Below are positions 1 to 4,944 of a stretch of DNA of 5,100 bases, piece after piece. Both the position numbers and the translations under genes were made by a program. The stretch is from a bacterium (lineage in GTDB: Bacteria; Babelota; Babeliae; Babelales; Chromulinivoraceae): contig CANCGK010000070.1 of assembly GCA_947377595.1 (NCBI GenBank), positions 1-5,100 on the forward strand. The letters run 5' to 3'. The notes beneath the pieces were generated by a model that did no database searches, had not been told where the DNA came from, and saw nothing but the letters and a program-made list of their open reading frames with translations. Positions within the stretch are counted from its first letter, which is position 1. Each line of letters begins with the position of its first letter.

Positions 1-26
1 CGCCGATTCAACTCTGAAGTGCAATG
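1..26. repeat. Terminal inverted repeat, transposase 3' end
   Basis: This is the end of the IS30-family element downstream of the transposase gene. It matches the reverse complement of 1167-1192 at 20 of 26 positions, including an unbroken 10-base block (AAGTGCAATG, 17-26). The TGA stop codon of the transposase (8-10) lies inside the repeat. It may continue to the left of the window. Confidence 0.75.
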
Positions 27-1000
27 TTAAATAAGTTAAGTTTTGTGTTATGCACAATCTCAAAAGGGGTTAAATAATTTAATGATTTACGGGGTCTTAG
101 GTTTAATAAAAATTCAACTCTTTTTACCTGTTGTGTAGTAATTTTACTAAAATCTGAGCCTTTTGGAAAATCTTCTCGAATAAGTCCATTGGTATGCTCG
201 TTCAAAGGTCTTTGCCATGAATGAAAAGGCTTTGCAAAATAAGCTGTAGCATGTAATGCTTCTGACACTTTTTCATGTTCAGAAAATTCTTTTCCATTGT
301 CATATGTTAAGGTTTCGATTTCACCAGGATATTTTGACATGCCTTGAATGATAGCATTACTAACATTTTCAGCAGTTTTGTCTGGAGATAATTGAATGAT
401 CGTGTACTTAGAAACTCGATCTACAGCAGTTACTAAGACCGGATATGATCCTTGCTTTCCAATGACCGTGTCCATTTCAAAGTCACCACAACGAGACTTT
501 TCATCTACTATTTTTGGTCTTTCATCAATATCCACTCTATTTTTAATACATCCGCGACCAGCATTTTTATAAGCTCTGCTATTAGATTTTTTGCCTTTTC
601 TGCGGAGCATTTTATATAAAGTTCCTCCCTTCCGTTTATCAGCCCAAATCCATTTGTAGATCGTTTCATGACAGACATAGATTTCTGACAATTTAAGGCG
701 CCCTGAAATCTGTTCTGGACTCCAGCGAATCAGTAATAGTTGTTTGATTTGAGCTTTCAATTCAGAGGTCAATTTACTTGGTCTTTTACTAGCTTGGGAT
801 CGACGTTTTTGTGCTTTTTTGTGAGCTTGTTTTATTCTGTAACCTTTCAGACCAGAATTCCGCTGTATTTCACGTGTCACTGTTGATGCACTAACTTTTA
901 CCAATCGAGCTATTTGAGATTTTGATATTGTTCCTATTGCAAGATAACTTTTTATTTGGCATCTTTGTTCTAACGTTACGTGTTTATAGCCTTTAGGCAT
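8..1000 (-). CDS. IS30-family DDE transposase
   Basis: This 330-residue protein is the transposase that cuts and joins the ends of the surrounding element. The N-terminus (about residues 5-50) is a helix-turn-helix with the family pattern of a conserved T-x-E-x-R stretch and an S-x-S-T-V-x-R-E-I recognition helix. A basic linker and a second helical DNA-binding segment (about 90-120, W-S-P-E-Q-I and H-E-T-I-Y) follow. The catalytic core is of the DDE/RNase H type: D177 in the GDFEMD stretch, D234 in TYDNGKEF and E268 in the RPLNEHTNG stretch, followed by a conserved F-P-K-G. The length is within the usual family range and all three acidic residues are present. The ATG at 1000 is supported by AAGGAG six bases upstream. 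The stop codon sits in the terminal repeat. Expression is probably low, with an extended -10 promoter and a nested inverted repeat over the start region. Confidence 0.95.
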   Translation of the reverse strand: MPKGYKHVTLEQRCQIKSYLAIGTISKSQIARLVKVSASTVTREIQRNSGLKGYRIKQAHKKAQKRRSQASKRPSKLTSELKAQIKQLLLIRWSPEQISGRLKLSEIYVCHETIYKWIWADKRKGGTLYKMLRRKGKKSNSRAYKNAGRGCIKNRVDIDERPKIVDEKSRCGDFEMDTVIGKQGSYPVLVTAVDRVSKYTIIQLSPDKTAENVSNAIIQGMSKYPGEIETLTYDNGKEFSEHEKVSEALHATAYFAKPFHSWQRPLNEHTNGLIREDFPKGSDFSKITTQQVKRVEFLLNLRPRKSLNYLTPFEIVHNTKLNLFNIALQS

Positions 1001-1006
1001 AATAAT

Positions 1007-1012
1007 CTCCTT
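1007..1012 (-). promoter_or_regulatory. Ribosome binding site of transposase
   Basis: AAGGAG on the minus strand lies six bases before the ATG at 1000 and fixes the start. Three of its six bases are in the inner inverted repeat that could sequester the site. Confidence 0.8.
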
Positions 1013-1038
1013 ATTGTTGTGGTTAACATATTGAGATT

Positions 1039-1047
1039 ATTATAACA
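1039..1047 (-). promoter_or_regulatory. Extended -10 promoter of transposase
   Basis: The minus strand reads TGTTATAAT, a perfect TATAAT with the extended TG one base upstream. No convincing -35 hexamer lies 16-18 bp upstream, which suits an extended -10 promoter. Initiation would be near 1032, giving a leader of about 32 nt. The -10 falls inside the far arms of the nested inverted repeats, so binding of a protein there would also block transcription. Confidence 0.6.
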
Positions 1048-1056
1048 CGTAACGTT

Positions 1057-1166
1057 TTTTATTTTCTACAGACAACTCCTCACATTTTCCAGTTCATTCA
1101 TCCTGTCATGATTTTGAGTAGGGTGAAGCTGGCCTAGCCGGCCATGGAGGCGTTATTCAGCTAATT
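1057..1166. other. Non-coding IS leader with GC-rich hairpin
   Basis: This stretch lies between the transposase promoter and the terminal repeat. It holds no gene I can support. A GC-rich patch (about 1125-1155) contains a small perfect inverted repeat, TGGCC-TAGCC-GGCCA at 1130-1144, which stands out against the AT-rich surroundings. A 12-codon ATG-to-stop frame on the minus strand (1101-1066) is too short and lacks support. Confidence 0.4.
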
Positions 1167-1192
1167 CATTGCACTTGGGCTTAGAATGGGCG
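1167..1192. repeat. Terminal inverted repeat, transposase 5' end
   Basis: This is the end of the IS30-family element upstream of the transposase gene. The 10 inner bases (CATTGCACTT) match the other end perfectly, then matches are interrupted until GAAT and a final GGCG. Overall 20 of 26 positions match. The next 56 bases up to the helicase terminator show no gene. Confidence 0.75.
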
Positions 1193-1248
1193 TATGGTAA
1201 TTGCGTAGGTTGATTGAATATAAAATTATGAGTCAAGAGCTACAAAGC

Positions 1249-1283
1249 AAAACAGGAGACCTTGTTATAAAGTCTCCTGTTTT
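1249..1283 (-). terminator. Rho-independent terminator of helicase gene
   Basis: A perfect 12-bp inverted repeat (1249-1260 with 1272-1283, arm AAAACAGGAGAC) encloses an 11-base loop. On the minus strand the stem ends in TTTT and lies 26 bp past the helicase stop codon. Because the arm begins with A and ends with T runs on both strands, it could also stop transcription coming from the IS side. Confidence 0.85.
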
Positions 1284-1299
1284 AGATAAACTATCTAAA
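1281..1299. repeat. Small palindrome beside terminator
   Basis: TTTAGATA (1281-1288) and TATCTAAA (1292-1299) form a perfect 8-bp stem with a 3-base loop between the helicase stop codon and the main terminator hairpin. It shares three bases with the terminator stem, so the two can compete only at their edge. It may protect or delimit the 3' end, but no role is shown. Confidence 0.45.
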
Positions 1300-1308
1300 C
1301 TAAAAATA

Positions 1309-2850
1309 TTAGTCGATGAAAGTTAACGCGATACCTTTTTGAGAACCACGACCAGTTCTACCAATTCTATGAATGTAATCATCATAAGATTGTGGAGTAT
1401 CAAAGTTAATAACGTGAGTAATACCACTGATATCAATACCACGTGCAGCAACGTCTGTTGCGATTAACACGGTAGCACGATCAGTTTTAAAGTTTTGCAA
1501 TGCACGTTGACGTTGACCATGAGATTTGTCACCATGAATTGATTCAGCTCTGATACCAGATTCGATCAATGATTCATAGATTTTTTCAACACCATGTTTA
1601 GTTTTGCCGAAAGCTAAAACTTTATCAAAGCCTTTTTGTGATAATAATTCTTGTAAAACTTCAATTTTGTTACGGCCGTTAATTCTGACAACATCTTGAT
1701 GAATGTTTTTTGATGTATCGCCAGTTTTAACAGAAACGTTGACAGGAGTTTTTAAGAATTCATGAATCAAACCTTTGATTTCTGCAGATAATGTTGCAGA
1801 GAAGAATAAAGTTTGACGTTCTTCTGGTAAGTGACTTAAAATAAATTTAATATCGGTGATGAAACCCATATCAAGCATTCTATCAGCTTCGTCAAGAACA
1901 ACTGTTTTAAAGTTTTCTAATTTTAAAACACCACGTTTGATAAGATCGATAACACGTCCTGGAGTACCTACAACAAAGTTATTGAAAGTTTTTGCTTTCA
2001 TAATTTGAGGGAACATGCGAGCGCCACCAACGATAACAACTGATGATAAACGTAGATTTCTTGAGAAAAGATAGAATTCTTTTTCGATCTGTACTGCAAG
2101 TTCACGAGTAGGAGCTAAGATCAATGTTTGTTGATCTCTGTTTGCTAAAGCTTTGTTAATTAAAGGAATTAAGAAAGCACCAGTTTTACCTGTTCCTGTG
2201 TTTGCAAGACCAACTAAATCTTGTTGACCGTTTACAATGTGAGGAATTACAGCATCTTGAATAGGAGTTGGTTGTGTATAACCACGGCTTTCAAGATTTC
2301 TTAATAAATCAGTATGTAAGTTAAAATCAGCAAATTGATGTTTTGGTACAAATGCAGCTGCTGGAGTTGTGTCTGCAGTTACTTTGTTGATGATTGCTGA
2401 AATATCAAGTGTTTTGCTGTTAGGACGACGTCTGCCGCGTCCGCCACCAAATCCACCTTGAGAACCGTATGATCTGCCGCCACCATTACCACCGCGTGAT
2501 CCATAAGATCTTTCGCCACCGTTGTTGTTTGATGAGTAAGATCTTTCACCGCCACCTTGTGAGTAAGAAGATCTGCCACCTTGGTAAGATGATGAGCGTT
2601 CGCCACCATTATTTGGGGTATAAGATCTATCGTTGCCACCTTGGTAAGAAGATGATCTTGGAGCATTTTCAGAAGAGTTTGTAGAACGAGCTGTATTTTC
2701 TGAACGATATGAGTTATTTGAACTGTAGCTTGAGCCTTGTGAATCGTTAGATTTTCTTTTATTTGATCCATTTGATGAATAAGAAGATCTGCTATCACGA
2801 GATTGAAAGTTTGACCTGTTATTAGTAGGTCGAGAAGAATTTTGGTTCAT
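1309..2850 (-). CDS. DEAD-box RNA helicase, N-terminal low-complexity tail
   Basis: This 513-residue protein is an ATP-dependent RNA helicase of the DEAD-box family, probably acting in the cytoplasm on ribosome assembly or RNA turnover. Residues 1-145 are a low-complexity tail of Ser, Asn, Gly, Arg and Tyr with SSSYQGG and GGERSY repeats and an RGG-like end. The core carries every family motif: Q motif (about 173-198, Q198), motif I ANTGTGKT (216-223), Ia PTRELA (247-252), Ib TPGR (296-299), DEAD (320-323), SAT (351-353), V (464-474, ARGID) and VI HRIGRTGRG (494-502). The protein ends 11 residues after motif VI, without the closing helix and C-terminal extension common in RhlE, CsdA or CshA. 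The subfamily is uncertain, so no symbol is given. The ATG at 2850 has no clear Shine-Dalgarno. A promoter and structured leader precede it and a strong terminator follows, so it is transcribed alone. Confidence 0.95.
   Translation of the reverse strand: MNQNSSRPTNNRSNFQSRDSRSSYSSNGSNKRKSNDSQGSSYSSNNSYRSENTARSTNSSENAPRSSSYQGGNDRSYTPNNGGERSSSYQGGRSSYSQGGGERSYSSNNNGGERSYGSRGGNGGGRSYGSQGGFGGGRGRRRPNSKTLDISAIINKVTADTTPAAAFVPKHQFADFNLHTDLLRNLESRGYTQPTPIQDAVIPHIVNGQQDLVGLANTGTGKTGAFLIPLINKALANRDQQTLILAPTRELAVQIEKEFYLFSRNLRLSSVVIVGGARMFPQIMKAKTFNNFVVGTPGRVIDLIKRGVLKLENFKTVVLDEADRMLDMGFITDIKFILSHLPEERQTLFFSATLSAEIKGLIHEFLKTPVNVSVKTGDTSKNIHQDVVRINGRNKIEVLQELLSQKGFDKVLAFGKTKHGVEKIYESLIESGIRAESIHGDKSHGQRQRALQNFKTDRATVLIATDVAARGIDISGITHVINFDTPQSYDDYIHRIGRTGRGSQKGIALTFID
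2575..2649 (-). repeat. 60-bp-spaced repeat in helicase tail
   Basis: The 15-base block GCCACCTTGGTAAGA occurs at 2575-2589 and 2635-2649, exactly 60 bp (20 codons) apart, and encodes the repeated SSSYQGG segments (residues 66-72 and 86-92). Further GCCACC-containing units lie on both sides. In-frame unit duplication is a plausible way in which the tail grew and may still vary in length. Confidence 0.6.
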
Positions 2851-2874
2851 TATGACTTTTTGTTTATTAGATTG

Positions 2875-2905
2875 CTACTGGCCCGTGAATAGCCAGGCTT
2901 AGTAG
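2875..2905 (-). promoter_or_regulatory. Stem-loop in helicase mRNA leader
   Basis: The predicted 5' leader (about 2929-2851) contains a GC-rich segment whose ends CTACT and AGTAG are complementary. An alternative pairing is CTGGC with GCCAG plus a bulge. It sits 24 bases before the start codon in an otherwise AT-rich leader with no Shine-Dalgarno. An autoregulatory or temperature-responsive role is conceivable for a helicase mRNA, but this is inference. Confidence 0.4.
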
Positions 2906-2935
2906 TCGATTTTGAATTATTTCCATTCAGATATA

Positions 2936-2963
2936 ATCATACTACAAATAAAATATTTGTCAA
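2936..2963 (-). promoter_or_regulatory. Sigma70-type promoter of helicase
   Basis: On the minus strand a perfect -35 TTGACA (2963-2958) is followed after 16 bp by TATGAT (2941-2936), five of six to the -10 consensus. Transcription would start near 2929 and give a leader of about 79 nt. The hairpin of the upstream unit ends only 19 bp before the -35. Confidence 0.75.
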
Positions 2964-2981
2964 TTCACCTTTCGCGACGTG

Positions 2982-3030
2982 TTTTTAAGGGCCAGGTTTT
3001 CTTTTTTTGTGATCACCTAGCCCTTAAAAA
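2982..3030 (-). terminator. Long hairpin ending the hspR-like unit
   Basis: TTTTTAAGGGCCAGG (2982-2996) and CCTAGCCCTTAAAAA (3016-3030) are inverted repeats matching at 14 of 15 positions. In minus-strand RNA the odd pair is a G-U wobble, so all 15 pairs can form, while in plus-strand RNA it is a C-A mismatch. This favours function on the minus strand, just after the stop codon at 3035. The 19-base loop is A-rich in that RNA (T-rich on the plus strand). No T-run follows the stem, so it is not a textbook intrinsic terminator; it may also stabilise the 3' end or insulate the helicase promoter. Confidence 0.6.
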
Positions 3031-3034
3031 GTGT

Positions 3035-3508
3035 TTAATTGCGAATATGTTTTTTATTTTGATCTTTTTTTGGTGTCCATTTTCGCAAAAGTTGTTTTAA
3101 AAAATAATCTTTCGCTTGATGATTACGTTTTGGCCCTACATTTTCTGCTGTTGCCATCATACTTGCTTTGATGATTGCAGGATCAAAAATTTTAGGATCA
3201 ATATGATCAAGAGTTTTTAAAAGATTTTTTTGCATAATATGTTTCATTGATTCTGCTTGAGAGATATTTTGCACTTCTTCTTCTAAAAAACTAAAAAAAT
3301 CGATGACGCTATTTTGCAAATCATCTGCTTCTTGACTATTTTCATCGTTAACATATCCATGGGATAGTTGTGATCCTTGTATGAATGCGTTATGAACAAG
3401 AGCTGCTAAAGCATCTTTTTCGTACATCATGAGCCATTGTAAAATGTAAAGTAGCTCGTAGGATACTATAAACTGATCTTCGTTTTCTAGGAAAGGTTTA
3501 TGATTCAT
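3035..3508 (-). CDS. Unrecognised 157-residue protein after HspR-like gene
   Basis: I do not recognise the family. The protein is 157 residues, soluble-looking and mostly helical: an N-terminal hydrophobic/aromatic helix (about 13-40, with YELLYILQWLMMYEKDALAAL), an acidic middle (53-85) and a basic C-terminus with a K-W-T-P-K-K stretch (143-148). There is no signal peptide or clear membrane segment. The start is placed at the ATG at 3508 because AAAGGA lies six bases before it. A longer frame begins with TTG at 3586 and would overlap the upstream gene by 25 bp; it has no better support. It follows the HspR-like gene by 53 bp on the same strand with no terminator between, so the two are probably cotranscribed. 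The context suggests a role tied to the regulator or to protein quality control, but nothing in the sequence proves it. Confidence 0.8.
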   Translation of the reverse strand: MNHKPFLENEDQFIVSYELLYILQWLMMYEKDALAALVHNAFIQGSQLSHGYVNDENSQEADDLQNSVIDFFSFLEEEVQNISQAESMKHIMQKNLLKTLDHIDPKIFDPAIIKASMMATAENVGPKRNHQAKDYFLKQLLRKWTPKKDQNKKHIRN

Positions 3509-3514
3509 AGTAGT

Positions 3515-3520
3515 TCCTTT
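3515..3520 (-). promoter_or_regulatory. Ribosome binding site deciding start at 3508
   Basis: The minus strand reads AAAGGA, then ACTACT, then ATG. This is the best ribosome site in the two-gene unit and favours the 157-residue form over the TTG-started longer frame. Confidence 0.7.
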
Positions 3521-3561
3521 GTATGATTTTTTAAACAACTGGTTATCATGTATCTTTTTAA

Positions 3562-4032
3562 TTATTCTTCGTAATCTATATCCCAATCTTTAAAATTATC
3601 TTGTTCGTGTGTTGATTGTTCATTATGGTCATCTGTTGGCATAATTTCAACACTTTTTTTAATTTTTACTAATTGCTTGGTTTGAGCTTGAATTATTGCT
3701 TTGCGGGCATCAGTTTCTTCTATCAATTCTGATTGAGCTGTAGCAAATATTTTATTCATATCTTTTTGCATACGTTTGATTTTTTTTTGTAATTTTAAAA
3801 TCATTTCAACGCCTGCAAGATTAATCCCTAATTGATGAGTCAGGTGAATAATTTCTTCTAATTTATCAACGTCTTCTTCTGAAAACATGCGCGTGTTTCC
3901 ATCAGATCGCTGTGGCGTAATAAATCCTTCTTTTTCGTACAATCTGATCGTTTGTTGGTGTACAGAAAACATTTTTGCAACAGCAGATATAGAAAAATAG
4001 GCAGGTTTTTTTTTAAGCTTGTTATTCAACAT
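3562..4032 (-). CDS. hspR: MerR-family repressor, HspR-like
   Basis: This 156-residue protein is a DNA-binding regulator of the MerR superfamily, closest to HspR, the repressor of dnaK/clpB-type heat-shock genes. The winged helix-turn-helix occupies about residues 12-55: F-S-I-S-A-V-A-K-M, then H-Q-Q-T-I-R-L-Y-E-K-E-G (25-36) and P-Q-R-S-D-G-N-T-R-M-F-S (40-51). The stretch GINLAGVEMILKLQ (69-82) is the HspR hallmark after the HTH. A charged coiled-coil-like region (80-127) follows, for dimerisation, and then an acidic tail. No metal-binding cysteines or ligand domain are seen. In known systems HspR is encoded with dnaK, grpE and dnaJ and acts with DnaK as co-repressor; here none is in the window, so it is an orphan or remote regulator. 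The ATG at 4032 has a weak GGA upstream. A motif cluster in its promoter suggests autoregulation. The family is firm, the target genes are inferred. Confidence 0.88.
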   Translation of the reverse strand: MLNNKLKKKPAYFSISAVAKMFSVHQQTIRLYEKEGFITPQRSDGNTRMFSEEDVDKLEEIIHLTHQLGINLAGVEMILKLQKKIKRMQKDMNKIFATAQSELIEETDARKAIIQAQTKQLVKIKKSVEIMPTDDHNEQSTHEQDNFKDWDIDYEE

Positions 4033-4062
4033 GATATTTCCATATAAAGCTTGTGTCTTAAT

Positions 4063-4091
4063 TTTATAGTATGATCTATCTCAAATGGCAT
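4063..4091 (-). promoter_or_regulatory. Candidate promoter of HspR-like gene
   Basis: On the minus strand ATGCCA (4091-4086, four of six to the -35) is followed after 17 bp by TATAAA (4068-4063, five of six to the -10). The start would be about 25 bp before the ATG. The spacing is ideal but the -35 is weak, which is usual for a repressed promoter. Confidence 0.4.
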
Positions 4092-4128
4092 GGATAGGCT
4101 GACTATAGTACCTATCACATTGACTATC
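4076..4128. promoter_or_regulatory. CTATC/GATAG motif cluster, candidate operator
   Basis: Four copies of a 5-base motif lie in 53 bp: CTATC at 4076, 4112 and 4124 and its complement GATAG at 4093. The pair at 4093/4111 extends to a 6-bp inverted repeat (GATAGG, 12 bases, CCTATC) whose centre nearly coincides with the perfect palindrome ACTATAGT (4102-4109). TGACTAT also repeats directly at 4100 and 4121, 21 bp or two helical turns apart. The cluster overlaps the candidate -35 and spacer of the HspR-like gene. It does not resemble the published HAIR consensus (CTTGAGT-N7-ACTCAAG), so the binding protein is not established. Confidence 0.4.
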
Positions 4129-4257
4129 TATATTCTGATTATATCTTACTATATCATAACTTTTATATTTTTTATAAAAAAGCCTCATCTTTTTTTTCAA
4201 AATTTGATAGCTTACGAGTATATTTTATTTTAATAAAAACTGATTATATTATTTACC
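4129..4257. other. AT-rich divergent intergenic region
   Basis: This is the remainder of the gap between the divergent HspR-like and exported-protein genes. It holds AT-rich near-repeats (ATATC at 4141 and 4151) and a T-run at 4190-4197. For the plus-strand gene a weak promoter can be proposed: TTGATA (4204-4209) with TTTAAT (4229-4234) at a long 19-bp spacing. TATATT at 4245-4250 is only 7 bases before the ATG and would give a nearly leaderless mRNA. No gene or RNA is seen. Confidence 0.35.
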
Positions 4258-4923
4258 ATGTCGAGTGCAAAAATGAAAGCAAAAAAACTAATTTTATTTT
4301 ATTTTATTTCGTTGATATTAAATTTAGATGCTAAAACGATAGTTCATACGATGATTTCTGCGACAGAAGAACGCGTGATGGGGCATGTTTTTAAGCATGT
4401 CATGACATCAAGTATGGCAGAACAAGATCAATTTTTTATCGATGGAAAAACCGTCAATCATGATCTGTATCGACAAGAGTTAGAGCGTATGGAAAAACAA
4501 GAGCGAGAAAAAGAGTACGAAGAGCTCATCGTCACAAGACGACATCGTATAGAATATACAGAAATGATGCAGGTTCAAATTGCAGAAAAATTATTGCGTC
4601 GTATCAGTGACGATGTGATCGGATTGCTTGACCGTATACAAAATCCATCGTTAGAACCATTTTTTGTTTTTACTGACACCACCATTCATTCGCACGCACA
4701 GTTGATGCAATTAAAGAATTTTGTTCTGCAAATTGATACTTTGATTGATGATAAAGTTGAGCAGGCAGATTTTTCCGGATTGTATGATTTGAGTACAAAA
4801 CTGGAACCTTGGCCTGCTCGTTTAGAAAAATTTTTCCAAGATACGATGCAGCAAGCGATTAAAAAATCTGATGACACAGCAATGCTCAAAGAGCTCTTAA
4901 AGCTCGTTGGTCAAACATCGTAA
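4258..4923 (+). CDS. Exported helical protein of unknown function
   Basis: I do not recognise the family. The 221-residue protein starts with a Sec-type signal peptide: basic K7-K10, hydrophobic 11-23 and a likely cleavage after L-D-A at residue 25. The mature part is predicted to be almost wholly helical and highly charged. Residues 68-112 are rich in Glu, Arg and Lys with few prolines, as in a coiled coil. A second half (about 140-218) has amphipathic helices with a P-W-P turn near 184. No cysteines, lipobox, second membrane segment or catalytic motif is visible, so a periplasmic or secreted structural or chaperone-like role is possible but unproven. A second ATG at 4273 would give a classic 20-residue signal peptide and has a weak GAG upstream; the first ATG has no ribosome site. 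The gene is divergent from the HspR-like unit and converges on the partial frame at the right edge. Confidence 0.8.
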   Translation: MSSAKMKAKKLILFYFISLILNLDAKTIVHTMISATEERVMGHVFKHVMTSSMAEQDQFFIDGKTVNHDLYRQELERMEKQEREKEYEELIVTRRHRIEYTEMMQVQIAEKLLRRISDDVIGLLDRIQNPSLEPFFVFTDTTIHSHAQLMQLKNFVLQIDTLIDDKVEQADFSGLYDLSTKLEPWPARLEKFFQDTMQQAIKKSDDTAMLKELLKLVGQTS

Positions 4924-4944
4924 ACGCGTAAAAAGAGCAAGTTG

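Larger units (their letters stand above)
972..1056 (-). repeat. Nested inverted repeats over transposase start
   Basis: Two perfect inverted repeats are nested here. The outer pair is 13 bp (972-984 with 1044-1056); its inner-gene arm is codons 6-10 of the transposase. The inner pair is 11 bp (999-1009 with 1033-1043); its gene-side arm covers half of the Shine-Dalgarno sequence, the whole spacer and the first two bases of the start codon. On the far side the two arms are contiguous (1033-1056), so one 24-base strand can pair with both gene-side arms, leaving a 14-base bulge (985-998) that can form a 3-bp hairpin. A transcript from the element's own promoter starts near 1032 and lacks the far arms, whereas read-through RNA from outside contains them. 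The inferred role is blocking translation of read-through RNA; operator function is the alternative. Confidence 0.75.
1..1192 (-). mobile_element. IS30-family insertion sequence
   Basis: The element consists of one transposase gene on the minus strand flanked by imperfect terminal inverted repeats at 1-26 and 1167-1192. Reading inward from both ends, each repeat starts CGCC, passes through an ATTC block and ends in AAGTGCAATG, with 20 of 26 positions identical. About 1.2 kb with a single ORF is normal for the IS30 family. The gene has a strong ribosome site and an extended -10 promoter, and no frameshift is visible, so the copy may be active. The left repeat begins at the window edge, so the true end may lie outside, and the 2-3 bp target duplication usual for the family cannot be tested. 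The leader between the transposase start and the far repeat is about 166 bp, rather long for the family. Confidence 0.85.

Noticed and set aside
1066..1101. 12-codon minus-strand frame in the IS leader
   Set aside because: It is too short, lies upstream of the mapped-by-motif promoter, and has no good ribosome site.
2469..2684. Plus-strand 71-residue frame
   Set aside because: It is antisense to the helicase tail, with composition dictated by its repeats and no ribosome site.
2379..2798. Minus-strand 139-residue frame inside the helicase gene
   Set aside because: It is a shifted reading of the repetitive tail; the His/Val/Asp/Leu repeats mirror the low-complexity DNA, and the true frame has all helicase motifs.
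2912..3100. Plus-strand 62-residue hydrophobic frame
   Set aside because: It runs through the helicase promoter, the long hairpin and the end of the 157-residue gene; its Phe/Leu richness comes from the T-runs.
3509..3586. N-terminal extension of the 157-residue protein
   Set aside because: It would need a TTG start and an overlap with the regulator gene, while the ATG at 3508 has a clear ribosome site.
4076..4128. HAIR element for HspR
   Set aside because: No CTTGAGT-N7-ACTCAAG pair is found; a lone TTTGAG on the minus strand has no partner at the right spacing.
4686..4889. Minus-strand 67-residue frame
   Set aside because: It is antisense to the exported-protein gene, with no ribosome site or recognisable content.
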